Notes: generated by a model not told the origin, from the sequence alone. A stretch of 21,876 nt of DNA from JBKHHU01 sp046539045 (GCA_046539045.1 JBKHHU010000039.1:1-21876); one strand, 5' to 3'; positions 7,172 to 14,981 are shown, counted from the stretch's first letter. Translations and numbers: made by a program.

Positions 7172-8307
7172 TGCACAAAAACAGGATCGCAGTTGTCTCA
7201 GCCGCTTTGTTAGTGGGTCTGGTCGCTGGTTGCAGCACCACCCCCCAGGTACCCGAGATGCAGTTGAACGCCTCCCGGGCCTACCTCGACGCCAAAACTT
7301 CGCTCCAACAGGCCGCCGGTGATGTCGACCCGATCGTCCGGGCCAACGCCGTCGAAGCCATGGCTCAGGTCATGGGAAAGGATGCCGGCCCGACGATCAT
7401 GCAGGGGCTCTCCTCCGAGAACGTACCGGTTGTCTTTGCGTCTGCAATGGCCGCCGGTGACGTGCAATATGAGTCCGCCAAGCCAAAGCTTCTGGAACTG
7501 GCACGCCTGGAAGGCCCCGACAAACGCGTCCTCGCCGCTGTCATCTATGCCCTGAACCGCCTGGGCGTCACCAGCTACAACGATTTTCTCCCGCGACTGC
7601 TGTTCCACCGCGAGCCGCAGGTGCGCTCCGTGGCCGCCATGGCCATGGGTAAAATCGGCAAGACAAGCTATATCCAGCGCCTGGAACGTCTGGAGGAGTT
7701 GCCCCAGCCGCCGCTGGTCGAGTTGCAGGTGGTCGAGGCCAAAGCCCGCCTGGGCGATCCCCAGGCTCTTTACACCCTCGAAAGCTTCACCAAGGGCATC
7801 TATCTTGACGATCGCCTGATGGCGATACGAACCCTGGCCCAGGTAAACGCACCGCGTGCAGCGAAGGTCTGTCGGGACCTGCTTGAAGACGATCGCAACC
7901 AGCCGCGTGTTCGGGTGGTTGCGGCGGAAGGTCTCGGCCGCCTGGGCGTGGAAAGTCCGGAAGGCTTCCGGTACGCAAAGGCCTGTGCATCCGATCCTCA
8001 GGGCGTGTTGCGTCGCGTCCGGGGTCCGCAGCGCCAGGTTGAGGCTGTCGAGGTGACTTCCCTCGCGCAACTCTCGGCGGTCGCCCTGGGATGGCTCGGG
8101 TACGACGCCGCGGTCGATACGCTGCATCCTATGCTCAGAAATCAAAATGGTACGGTCCGCGTAGCCGCGGCCATGAGTATCATGCGTTTGCTTCCCGAAC
8201 AGGCAGGGGGCAATGAGCCCGAGCCTGTTTCTCCTTCCGGTGCGAGCCCTGCCGGAAGCAGCCCCGAGACGCTACCAAAACTCAGAACCTCCGGCTTCGA
8301 CGACTGA
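7171..8307 (+). CDS. HEAT-repeat lipoprotein
   Basis: The 378-residue product starts with a lipoprotein signal peptide ending LVAGC (Cys21). Most of the rest is a run of helical pairs of the HEAT/PBS-lyase type, seen as repeated units such as DPIVRANAVEAMAQVMG, EPQVRSVAAMAMGKIGK, QPRVRVVAAEGLGRLG and NGTVRVAAAMSIMRLL. Such repeats make a scaffold for protein contacts; no catalytic motif is seen. The C-terminus is proline- and serine-rich. The ATG shares one base with the lnt stop (TGATG), with AGAAGG upstream, so its translation is probably coupled to lnt. An earlier in-frame ATG at 7129 lies inside lnt and would bury the signal peptide, so it is rejected. It is presumably a substrate of Lnt, exposed in the periplasm. 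Confidence 0.85.
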   Translation: MHKNRIAVVSAALLVGLVAGCSTTPQVPEMQLNASRAYLDAKTSLQQAAGDVDPIVRANAVEAMAQVMGKDAGPTIMQGLSSENVPVVFASAMAAGDVQYESAKPKLLELARLEGPDKRVLAAVIYALNRLGVTSYNDFLPRLLFHREPQVRSVAAMAMGKIGKTSYIQRLERLEELPQPPLVELQVVEAKARLGDPQALYTLESFTKGIYLDDRLMAIRTLAQVNAPRAAKVCRDLLEDDRNQPRVRVVAAEGLGRLGVESPEGFRYAKACASDPQGVLRRVRGPQRQVEAVEVTSLAQLSAVALGWLGYDAAVDTLHPMLRNQNGTVRVAAAMSIMRLLPEQAGGNEPEPVSPSGASPAGSSPETLPKLRTSGFDD

Positions 8308-8344
8308 TCGAACCCCGCCCGGAGCAACATGGAATGAAATTTGC

Positions 8345-8372
8345 TTGACTTGCCCTGTTGGCAAAATACAAT
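8345..8372 (+). promoter_or_regulatory. Sigma70-type promoter of the mreB-linked cluster
   Basis: TTGACT (8345-8350) and TACAAT (8367-8372) are separated by 16 bases, each matching the consensus at five of six positions. Transcription would start near 8379, leaving a leader of about 110 bases before the TTG start at 8490. One arm of a 10-bp inverted repeat occupies the spacer. Confidence 0.65.
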
Positions 8373-8430
8373 CGCCGAAGATGGTTCGTGCGGGCGAATT
8401 AGCTTCATACCGATCATAAACCAACAGGGC
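8352..8430. repeat. Inverted repeat spanning the promoter and leader
   Basis: GCCCTGTTGG (8352-8361) and CCAACAGGGC (8421-8430) are perfect 10-bp inverted arms 59 bases apart. The first lies between the -35 and -10 boxes; the second is in the transcribed leader. Since the transcript would contain only the second arm, an RNA hairpin is excluded for this promoter; a pair of protein-binding half-sites is the other reading. Confidence 0.5.
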
Positions 8431-8489
8431 CGAACCAGCTAAATCGATACCCCCCAGGGTGCCGTACGATCACTGGAAGGAGATGACCC

Positions 8490-9347
8490 TTGAGTATCCT
8501 GACGAAGATTGCCATTGTCCTGCTGGTCGTTGTGAGCTTGTTTGCTTGCGCGGTCTTTGTGACCTACGCTACGACCGTTCCGAAGTTCCGGACCCTCTAC
8601 CAGGGCGCGATGGAACAGAACCAGAAGCTGGCGGTCAACAAGCAGCTTGCGGAAGTTGAACTGCAGCAACTGCAGCGCAAGTTCACCGACCTCAGCACCG
8701 AAACAGAAGACAGATTGGCCGAACTGCAGTCGGACAAGAGCGAACTGCAGGACCAGTTGCAGCAGGTCCGGGACGAGAGGACGCGTGTCCAGGGCCAGTT
8801 CGACGATATGAAGGCCCAGTTGGAGCAGCTGGCGATCAAGTACGATGAGTATCTTGAGCGTGACAAGGCCAAGAGCGAGCAACTCGCCACAGCCCGTACC
8901 GAGATTGATAACCTCAAGAAGGAAATCAATCGCCAGTTCAACCAGATTCAGGAAACCAGTCTGAAGCTGACCCGGGCCGAGCAGATCGTTACCAGCACCC
9001 GCCGGCGTCTGGCCGAGGTGGAAGCGTACAATCGCGAACTTGAAGAGAATGTCGCCAAGCTTCGCGAAGGCGGCGCCACTGTCGCCGAGGGCGACGATGA
9101 AAGGCCCACCACCGAGGCCCTTATCGAAGGCACCATTACCGCCACCAAGGGCCCGCTGGTCAGCATCAACATAGGCTCGGCCCAAGGCGTCGAAGAAGGC
9201 ATGAAGCTGATCATCCACCGTGCCGACCGGTTCGTCGGTTACATGACCGTCGAAAACGTCTATCCGGACGAAGCTGCCGGTATCATTTCCACCAAGCAGG
9301 TGGACCCGTTGAAGGGCGACAAAGTCACCAACAAACTGGAACGCTAA
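8490..9347 (+). CDS. Coiled-coil inner-membrane protein upstream of mreB (MreC-like layout)
   Basis: I do not recognise a named family. The 285-residue product has one N-terminal membrane span (about 5-27), a long coiled coil rich in Gln, Glu, Lys and Leu (about 40-200), and a C-terminal beta-rich domain (about 212-285: GTITATKGPLVSINIG, AQGVEEGMKLIIHR, FVGYMTVENVYPDEAAGIIS). This order, membrane anchor, coiled coil, beta domain, is that of MreC, but the sequence does not look like MreC; the last domain also recalls beta-barrel modules that include the phrase GS..GV..G. The start is TTG with GGAAGGAG seven bases before it. It leads a plus-strand cluster with a small membrane protein 12 bp downstream and mreB after that. 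A role in linking MreB to the envelope is inferred from layout and position. Confidence 0.75.
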   Translation: MSILTKIAIVLLVVVSLFACAVFVTYATTVPKFRTLYQGAMEQNQKLAVNKQLAEVELQQLQRKFTDLSTETEDRLAELQSDKSELQDQLQQVRDERTRVQGQFDDMKAQLEQLAIKYDEYLERDKAKSEQLATARTEIDNLKKEINRQFNQIQETSLKLTRAEQIVTSTRRRLAEVEAYNRELEENVAKLREGGATVAEGDDERPTTEALIEGTITATKGPLVSINIGSAQGVEEGMKLIIHRADRFVGYMTVENVYPDEAAGIISTKQVDPLKGDKVTNKLER

Positions 9348-9359
9348 CCGGAGGCCAGA

Positions 9360-9575
9360 ATGTCTCAGATGACAACGATGGGCGGACCGGCGGTTGAAGA
9401 GGTGAAGCCCACTGCAAATGTATATACCGTGCTGGTCTTCGTGGCGATCCTCGCCATCGGGTTCACCGCCGGGTATCTCGCCTGGCAACTGACGGCTCCG
9501 GTGGCCGAGGGCGGATACGGGCTGGAATTCGGACAGCTCTTCGCTCCGCTGACGGAAATCGGTCAGAGCAACTGA
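9360..9575 (+). CDS. Small single-span membrane protein upstream of mreB
   Basis: The 71-residue product has a polar N-terminus (1-20), one hydrophobic span (about 22-43, VYTVLVFVAILAIGF then TAGYLAW) and a short glycine-rich C-terminal tail. No family is recognised. The ATG has a strong GGAGG five bases upstream, and the gene starts 12 bp after the coiled-coil gene, so both are very probably translated from one message. A strong hairpin follows 8 bp after its stop. It could be a small subunit that assembles with the coiled-coil protein; this is inference from position. Confidence 0.7.
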   Translation: MSQMTTMGGPAVEEVKPTANVYTVLVFVAILAIGFTAGYLAWQLTAPVAEGGYGLEFGQLFAPLTEIGQSN

Positions 9576-9583
9576 AACGCATA

Positions 9584-9619
9584 ACCATCGCCGGTGGGGA
9601 CCCTCTCACCGGCGATGGT
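9584..9619 (+). terminator. Strong hairpin between the small membrane gene and mreB
   Basis: A perfect 13-bp inverted repeat (ACCATCGCCGGTG at 9584-9596 and CACCGGCGATGGT at 9607-9619) encloses ten bases. It is followed by CTATTCC, with no real T run, so termination may be partial. It would reduce read-through into mreB relative to the two genes before it, or protect the 3' end of a processed upstream message. Confidence 0.65.
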
Positions 9620-9805
9620 CTATTCCAGGATGTCCACGGACCCGGCGTCGGGTACTTTCCGCTCATGATCTGCCCAGCGACCGGTCGATACCTATTGCAG
9701 GTTCTCCTGACGACTGTCGCCGGGAGAGTTCGATGGATCTGGATGAACCATGAACCGGTACGGATGCCGGTTGTCAACCTCGGCCGCGAAGGGGATGGCT
9801 CGATA

Positions 9806-10858
9806 ATGATTTTCGACTCACTGCTTGGTCTGTTCTCGATGGACATGGGTATAGACCTTGGCACGTGCAATACGCTGGTCTGCGTACGAGGCCAGGGAAT
9901 CGTGCTGAACGAGCCTTCCGTAGTTGCCGTCAAACGCGGCACCAACCGCGTTCTGCAGAACGGTAACGCGGTTGGCATCGTCGCCAAAGAGATGCTCGGA
10001 AAGACCCCGGGCTCGATCTCTGCTATTCGCCCGATGAAGGACGGCGTGATCGCCGACTTCGATATCACCGAGGCGATGCTCAGCTACTTTATCCGCAAGG
10101 TTCACCGCCGCCGGTCCCTGGTTAAACCACGCGTCGTCATCGCTGTGCCCTCGGGTATTACCGCTGTCGAGAAGCGGGCGGTGCTGAATTCCGCCGAACG
10201 GGCCGGCGCCCGCCGGGTCTACCTCGTGGAGGAGCCCATGGCCGCCGGTATCGGGGCGGAATTGCCCATTACCGAGCCGACCGCCAGCATGATCGTCGAC
10301 ATCGGCGGCGGAACCACCGAAGTCGCCATCATGTCCCTGGCCGACATCAGCGTCTGCGAGTCGATCCGCGTAGCCGGCGACGATTTTGACGAGGCCATCT
10401 CCGCCCACATGAAGCGGACCTACAACCTGATGATCGGTGAACAGACCGCCGAACGGGTTAAGATCGAAATCGGCTCGGCCTCTCCGCTGGAACAGGAACT
10501 GACGATGGAAGTGCGAGGGCGGGATATGATTTCCGGCCTGCCGCGCAAAACCGTGATCTCCTCGGAGGAAGTCCGCGAAGCGTTGAAGGAGCCGGTCGGT
10601 GCGATTATCGACTGTGTCACTCGCACGCTGGAGCGGGCCGAGCCGGAACTGGCTGCGGACCTGGTCGACAACGGGATCGTTCTCGCCGGCGGTGGAGCAC
10701 TGCTGCGTGGAATGGACACCGTGCTTGCCAACGCCACAGGGCTGGACGTTCGCGTCGCACACGACGCGTTGACCTGCGTCGCCCGGGGCACGGCCGTCTA
10801 TCTGGAAAACATCGAGCTCTGGAAGGAGACGATGGAATCCGACGAGGACGAGTTCTAG
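9806..10858 (+). CDS. mreB: Rod-shape actin homologue MreB
   Basis: MreB forms ATP-dependent filaments on the inner membrane that guide peptidoglycan synthesis and cell shape. All actin-fold motifs are present: phosphate-1 loop GIDLGTCNTLV (15-25), phosphate-2 DIGGGTTEVA (165-174) and the adenosine motif GIVLAGGGALLRGMD (290-304). Its 350 residues match the family. The N-terminus MIFDSLLGLFS carries a short amphipathic, hydrophobic start suited to membrane binding. ATG 9806 is chosen because it sits at the family position and has GAAGGGG about 11 bases upstream; an in-frame ATG at 9665 would add 47 unrelated residues. The tail is acidic (ESDEDEF). No mreC, mreD, pbp2 or rodA follows; a terminator closes the unit. 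Upstream lie two membrane proteins and a 230-bp gap with a hairpin. Confidence 0.95.
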   Translation: MIFDSLLGLFSMDMGIDLGTCNTLVCVRGQGIVLNEPSVVAVKRGTNRVLQNGNAVGIVAKEMLGKTPGSISAIRPMKDGVIADFDITEAMLSYFIRKVHRRRSLVKPRVVIAVPSGITAVEKRAVLNSAERAGARRVYLVEEPMAAGIGAELPITEPTASMIVDIGGGTTEVAIMSLADISVCESIRVAGDDFDEAISAHMKRTYNLMIGEQTAERVKIEIGSASPLEQELTMEVRGRDMISGLPRKTVISSEEVREALKEPVGAIIDCVTRTLERAEPELAADLVDNGIVLAGGGALLRGMDTVLANATGLDVRVAHDALTCVARGTAVYLENIELWKETMESDEDEF

Positions 10859-10889
10859 CTCCCACCGGAGCAAACCGAAGAAACACTGA

Positions 10890-10926
10890 GGCCCGGTCGC
10901 CTTGCGACGACCGGGCCGTTTTTTCC
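10890..10926 (+). terminator. Intrinsic terminator after mreB
   Basis: GGCCCGGTCG (10890-10899) pairs perfectly with CGACCGGGCC (10908-10917) across an eight-base loop, followed by G and six T residues. This is a classical rho-independent terminator 31 bp past the mreB stop. Confidence 0.92.
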
Positions 10927-11036
10927 TTCTGATTTATTCGACGTCTTCGGCGTCCAGCGTTCTGACGCTAAAATCGCCATGGTCGCGGTCCGCATGTTGA
11001 GCAGGACGAACGGATTGGACTGCAGCGGAAACTTCG

Positions 11037-12233
11037 TCAGCGGTCTGGCGGTGGGGGAGATAGTGCGTCAGTGGACGTGCGGAAGGCGTTCTGCATCTGC
11101 CGGATCGCAGCAAGCGAACAGACCAACAGCAGCGGCTCGACTCCAACGAGATTCGCCAGGACCGTCGAGCCGAAAACCGGGACCAGCGATACACCGGCCA
11201 GTCCGATCAGCGGACCTGCGGCGAAGCCTCCGCCGATGAGTCCCTCGTGTTTGCCTCCGGCGTCGACCGATGCGTTGGTCACCACCATCCCGTAGTAGAG
11301 TGCCGAGTAGTAAATGATGCCCGCCGAAAGGCCGAAAAGGACCTCGCCCAGGAGCACGGTCGGCAGGTTTCCGCCTAGCAACACCAGGAAGAAACCGACC
11401 TGTATGGCTACCAGTCCCGCCAGCAGCGGCCCGCGACGGAAGTGCCATCCGGTCCAGCGATGGAGCACGAGGAACGCGCCGAGTCGGCAGACGTCCAACA
11501 GCCCCGACAGCCCGGCGGCGTAAGCGACGTCGATCTGGAGCCGGCGGATGAGGATGTCCGGCATGAGGGCGGCCAGAACCCACATCGCCGAATAGCTCAG
11601 GAGAAGCATCCAGCGGCTGGAGGCGAGCATTCCGCGGAGGCGGCGCATTTCCGATTCGCGGGGACGCGATTCGTGCTCGTGCGGCAGGTGCTTCGGACGC
11701 ATGGGCAGCGGGAGGATCAGGAAGAGCGATATTGCGTTGACCGCGGCGGGTATGAGGAACAGCAGTTGCCCGGCAAGGTCGATGACCGGACCGGAAACCA
11801 GCAGCGTCAGCGGCACAGCCACCGCGAAGGAAATGCTGAACGCGCCGACGGCCCGTGCCGATTGTGCGGGCGTTTTCCCCGCGCTGATGAAGCTCTCGAT
11901 CACCGGCCAGGTCAGCGAGACCAGCAGCCCCAGCGCCGCGTTGCAGACGAAGAGGGCCGGCGTCGACGGTAGGGCGGCCAGCGCCAAGTTGAACACCACC
12001 TGCCCCGCCAGCGCGACCGCCAACAGGGGCTTCTCACCGTACCGGACACTGACGGCATGGCTGGAAAGGGCTCCGACCACATAGAACACCCCGAACGTCA
12101 ACGCCAGAAGGAGGTTGGCTATCTTGCCAAACTCGAGAATCTCCGTGGTGTAGAAGAAGATCCCGCGTTCGACGAAGATTGTGGCGAAGCTTTGCAGAAA
12201 TGCCAAGATCAGCAGGCGGTGCATCAACTTCAT
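11037..12233 (-). CDS. Major facilitator superfamily transporter
   Basis: The 398-residue, very hydrophobic product has about 12 predicted membrane spans in two halves. The halves are joined by a charged central loop (about 185-205, rich in Arg, His and Glu), as in MFS carriers. A loop motif after span 2 (HAVSVRYGEKPLL) matches the family pattern of a G/R-rich cytoplasmic turn. Substrate cannot be told; the sequence has the look of the general MFS_1 set and no drug-specific motif stands out. The ATG at 12233 has GGAGGG five bases before it. It lies downstream of greA on the same strand but behind a hairpin terminator, and converges on mreB. Its C-terminus is proline-rich (SPPPPDR). Confidence 0.85.
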   Translation of the reverse strand: MKLMHRLLILAFLQSFATIFVERGIFFYTTEILEFGKIANLLLALTFGVFYVVGALSSHAVSVRYGEKPLLAVALAGQVVFNLALAALPSTPALFVCNAALGLLVSLTWPVIESFISAGKTPAQSARAVGAFSISFAVAVPLTLLVSGPVIDLAGQLLFLIPAAVNAISLFLILPLPMRPKHLPHEHESRPRESEMRRLRGMLASSRWMLLLSYSAMWVLAALMPDILIRRLQIDVAYAAGLSGLLDVCRLGAFLVLHRWTGWHFRRGPLLAGLVAIQVGFFLVLLGGNLPTVLLGEVLFGLSAGIIYYSALYYGMVVTNASVDAGGKHEGLIGGGFAAGPLIGLAGVSLVPVFGSTVLANLVGVEPLLLVCSLAAIRQMQNAFRTSTDALSPPPPDR

Positions 12234-12270
12234 CGAAGCCCTCCGCAGTTCACTGGAGGCAAACGGTGAG

Positions 12271-12312
12271 AGAAAGACGATCGCGTGGCAGGCCGGTGAC
12301 CCACCACGCGAT
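12271..12312 (-). terminator. Intrinsic terminator after greA
   Basis: On the minus strand a perfect 9-bp stem (ATCGCGTGG / CCACGCGAT, 12280-12312, 15-base loop) is followed by CGTCTTTCTCTC, a T-rich run. It lies about 100 bp after the greA stop and before the MFS gene start at 12233. A second small palindrome, GAGACAG.CTGTCTC at 12371-12385, lies closer to the stop. Confidence 0.65.
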
Positions 12313-12413
12313 GGCGCCTAGGTCAGGCCCGGTCCAATGCGTCGACGACAAAATCTACGCGACATTGATCGAGACAGGCTGTCTCAGCCGGTTTGCTGTC
12401 TTCTGTCCTGCTG

Positions 12414-14603
12414 TTACCCCAGGGCCGAGTCGATCTGCTGGATTGTCCAGTCGCCTTCGGTGCCTTGGATGGTCGCGTGGACCGTCTCGCCGGGCTTCTT
12501 CCCGAGGAAGTCCTGGGCAATGCCGGTTTTGTAGCTGAAGACGCGGTTTTCGAGGTCCAGGTCCCACGGTCCAAGGAAGGTCACGTCGGTGGTCTCGCCG
12601 GTTTCGTTTTTGACAGTGACCTTGGTGCCGATGGTCACGCGGGCGGTGTTCACGTCGGCAGGTTCGAGGATGCGGGCCTGGTTGGTCTCATCCTGCAGCT
12701 TGCGGGCGCGGGCATTGAGGATCCCGCGTTCTTCCATCGCGAACTTCCATTCGGCGTTTTCGCGAAGATCGCCGTGGGCGGCCGCCTCGCCGATGGCCTT
12801 GGCATTGGCGGGGATGTCGATTTCGATCAGCTGCTTGTACTCGGCCTGCTGAGCCTCCAAGCCTGCTTTGGTGGTCCAGATGACGTTCTCGTCTTCCCAT
12901 GCTTCAACGACTTTCCTCTCGAAGAACACCTGCCAGTGTTTTTCGCGGAGGATGGTGGTCATGTCACCGCGGACGGCTTCGGCGAGTCCGTCGGAGCGAT
13001 TGATGAGGCGACGCATGGCTCCGGCAACGCCCTCGGACATTTCCTCCACCGCCTGCCGGTAGGAGGCGTAATCGGCGGCAGAGATCGCCGAGCGGACCCG
13101 CTGGAAGACCTCTTTGCGGAAGTCGTTGTCGATCTGCCATTCCCTGCCGATTTCCTGCATCATGTTCAGAATGCGGGTCAGCAGTTCGGTTTTGTTGGGG
13201 CAACCCGGAACGGGCTTTTTCGGCCCCTGCCAGAGCCAGAGCACGAAGTCCAGATACTTGGCCGGTTCGAGCAAGGCATCACCGACGGCATTCTCGATAG
13301 CTTCCTGACCGTCCTCGCATTTGCGGACACGCCGTGCGAGGTTGTCCATCAGGTTCGTCGGCGTTTTGAGCAGCAACTTCTTCAGATGGACGCACGCGTC
13401 GTCACGTTCTTCCAGTGCGTCCAGTGCCTTGGGCCAGAGGTTCTCATCTTCCAACTGGACGATGGCCTGGGCGGGTTTGTCCGCACCGGCAAGGATCTCA
13501 GCCGGGCTCGGCGGAGTGGTTTGCGGTTCGGGCAGGCCCATTTTCTCGCATTCGTCGATCCCGAGCGAAGCGACCAGTGCGTGAACGGGGCTGGCGGTGC
13601 GGTATTTCAGGGCAGTCTCCGCCAGTTGCTCGACAAACGGAGCGGCGAAGTCGGGGTCCAGATCGTTCTTGCGGTTCTTGCTCTCGCGGACATAGCTGCG
13701 GAGCATTTCCAGGCGATCCTGCGGAGTGCGGAGCGTGCCCATCTGCTCCTCGAACTCCTCTTCCAGCGTTTTGCCGTGCGGATGGTATGTGATGACCGAC
13801 GGATTCCTGCCCTCGATCGTCAGATAGTCACTCCGCTTCAGGGCGTTGCGGGCCTTGCTCCACCAGCGGGACCACTTTTGGGGCTCGATGTATTTCGGAA
13901 CGAGCGTGTCCTTGATGTCGTCGGACGTGATCTCGTTGTTGTTGGCCATCGCCATTCCGCGGAGGATCGTGCCCGGCTCCTTGTCGAGCTTTTCGGCAAG
14001 AGCGTCTTTGCGGTGCTGTGTGAGCACGCGGAAGTCATCTTCGTCGGCGATGTCATATTCATCGGCCAGCAGTTTCGGTTCGAACGAGACGGTGGACCCG
14101 CGAGCATTTTCCAGTTCGAACTCCTCCATGATGTCGTTGAACCCTGTGACACGGAGGGCGTTGTCATCGAACCGGTTGAGCATCCAGTCGCCGGGCTTGA
14201 TCGCCAGGCAGGTCTCCAGCGTTCGCAGCGAGCGGCGGGGGGTCTGGTTGGATTCCACCCCGGCGGCGCGGAAGATGGCATCGAAATGCTCATGGGAATC
14301 TGAATGCAGCATCTTGAATCTCTCGGCCACCTTGTGCCGCAGGTCCTCAGATTCCGGAATCGCCCGCCAGAAGGCCACAAGGGTCTGGAGGGCCTTCTTG
14401 TCGGACATACCTTCGAGGTTCTCTTCCAAATACATCGCGGCGCAGGTACGAGCCAGTTCCTCCTGGTCCGCCGCTACCAGCATCTCCAGTACCTCGGCGA
14501 GGTCGTCGACCGGGGTGTCGTCCCCGAGAGAATCCAGCCAGGCGTTTTCCACTTTCCCGAACGTCTCGGTACCGATCCACTCTTTCACTTGTCTGATATC
14601 CAT
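12414..14603 (-). CDS. greA: GreA transcription cleavage factor with a long N-terminal extension
   Basis: The last ~165 residues of this 729-residue protein are GreA: a coiled coil carrying AAHGDLRENAEW (608-619) with the tip acidic residues Asp612 and Glu615 that coordinate the catalytic metal in RNA polymerase, then the C-terminal beta domain (VTIGTKVTVKNETGETTDVTFLGPWD). GreA rescues backtracked polymerase by stimulating RNA cleavage. About 560 residues come first, mostly helical (TPR-like character in 20-110), with a Trp-rich stretch PQKWSRWWSKARNALK (241-256) followed by a conserved-looking beta segment. Ordinary GreA has about 158 residues; Chlamydiae are known for a GreA of roughly 700. 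The start at 14603 is backed by GAGGAG five bases upstream; the longer in-frame reading is rejected. It appears to be a single-gene unit. Confidence 0.88.
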   Translation of the reverse strand: MDIRQVKEWIGTETFGKVENAWLDSLGDDTPVDDLAEVLEMLVAADQEELARTCAAMYLEENLEGMSDKKALQTLVAFWRAIPESEDLRHKVAERFKMLHSDSHEHFDAIFRAAGVESNQTPRRSLRTLETCLAIKPGDWMLNRFDDNALRVTGFNDIMEEFELENARGSTVSFEPKLLADEYDIADEDDFRVLTQHRKDALAEKLDKEPGTILRGMAMANNNEITSDDIKDTLVPKYIEPQKWSRWWSKARNALKRSDYLTIEGRNPSVITYHPHGKTLEEEFEEQMGTLRTPQDRLEMLRSYVRESKNRKNDLDPDFAAPFVEQLAETALKYRTASPVHALVASLGIDECEKMGLPEPQTTPPSPAEILAGADKPAQAIVQLEDENLWPKALDALEERDDACVHLKKLLLKTPTNLMDNLARRVRKCEDGQEAIENAVGDALLEPAKYLDFVLWLWQGPKKPVPGCPNKTELLTRILNMMQEIGREWQIDNDFRKEVFQRVRSAISAADYASYRQAVEEMSEGVAGAMRRLINRSDGLAEAVRGDMTTILREKHWQVFFERKVVEAWEDENVIWTTKAGLEAQQAEYKQLIEIDIPANAKAIGEAAAHGDLRENAEWKFAMEERGILNARARKLQDETNQARILEPADVNTARVTIGTKVTVKNETGETTDVTFLGPWDLDLENRVFSYKTGIAQDFLGKKPGETVHATIQGTEGDWTIQQIDSALG

Positions 14604-14737
14604 GCGACTCCTCAATAGAAAACAGGCTGCGTATCTTTCCATATCGGAGCCCGGAAGTCGAGAGAGTTTGGCTTTTCGTGGTGAACTTTGTGGTCCTTGC
14701 AACGACGCGTGAGATGGATCCGGCCGGTCATGAGAAG

Positions 14738-14765
14738 TTGGGTTCACCTTCTGGGGCTTTACAAT
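14738..14765 (+). promoter_or_regulatory. Possible promoter for the truncated permease
   Basis: TTGGGT (14738-14743) and TACAAT (14760-14765) are 16 bases apart. The -10 box is good, the -35 box matches only three of six positions. Transcription would begin near 14772, about 95 bases before the GTG at 14865. The gap 14604-14864 otherwise holds only the greA ribosome-binding site on the minus strand. Confidence 0.3.
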
Positions 14766-14864
14766 TCCCACAGGCGATTACCTGGAAAGGACTTCCATCG
14801 CTCCAAGTGACCCGGCACGCATTTGCGGGTGCCATTTGTGAATGTTCTCCGAAAGGAAGGGCCA

Positions 14865-14978
14865 GTGGATTACCTTGCCCGCTATGGTGAAGCTGCAAAA
14901 ACTGCCGTCGGCTTCTTCTGGAAAGCCGGCTGGGCTTTTGTGTTGGGATACGCCATCAGTGCCGCCATCCAGACGTAG
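14865..14978 (+). pseudogene. N-terminal remnant of a permease (YraQ/ArsP DUF318-like)
   Basis: A GTG at 14865, four bases after AAGGAAGG, opens a 37-codon frame: a polar start (DYLARYGEAAK) and one membrane helix (TAVGFFWKAGWAFVLGYAIS, then AAIQT) before TAG. The wording FFWKAGWAFVLGYAIS is typical of the first span of large DUF318-type permeases, whose intact forms run to more than 300 residues. The frame ends 3 bp from the converging phosphatase stop, and the bases beyond are that gene's coding sequence on the other strand. So the permease has been cut and not merely interrupted. It could still encode a 37-residue peptide. Family assignment is from memory of the motif and moderate. Confidence 0.5.
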
Positions 14979-14981
14979 TCC

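Noticed and set aside
8439..9488. 349-codon minus-strand frame antisense to the coiled-coil gene
   Set aside because: Low-complexity Leu, Gln and Val repeats are what the coiled-coil codons give when read backwards; the plus strand has a strong ribosome-binding site.
9665..9805. Upstream in-frame ATG for mreB adding 47 residues
   Set aside because: MreB proteins do not carry such an extension; the ATG at 9806 has a ribosome-binding site and the family-typical start.
12393..14303. Very long open frame (636 codons) on the plus strand, antisense to greA
   Set aside because: Its composition is that of a shadow of a GC-rich gene, it has no family resemblance or ribosome-binding site, and the opposite strand encodes a clear GreA.
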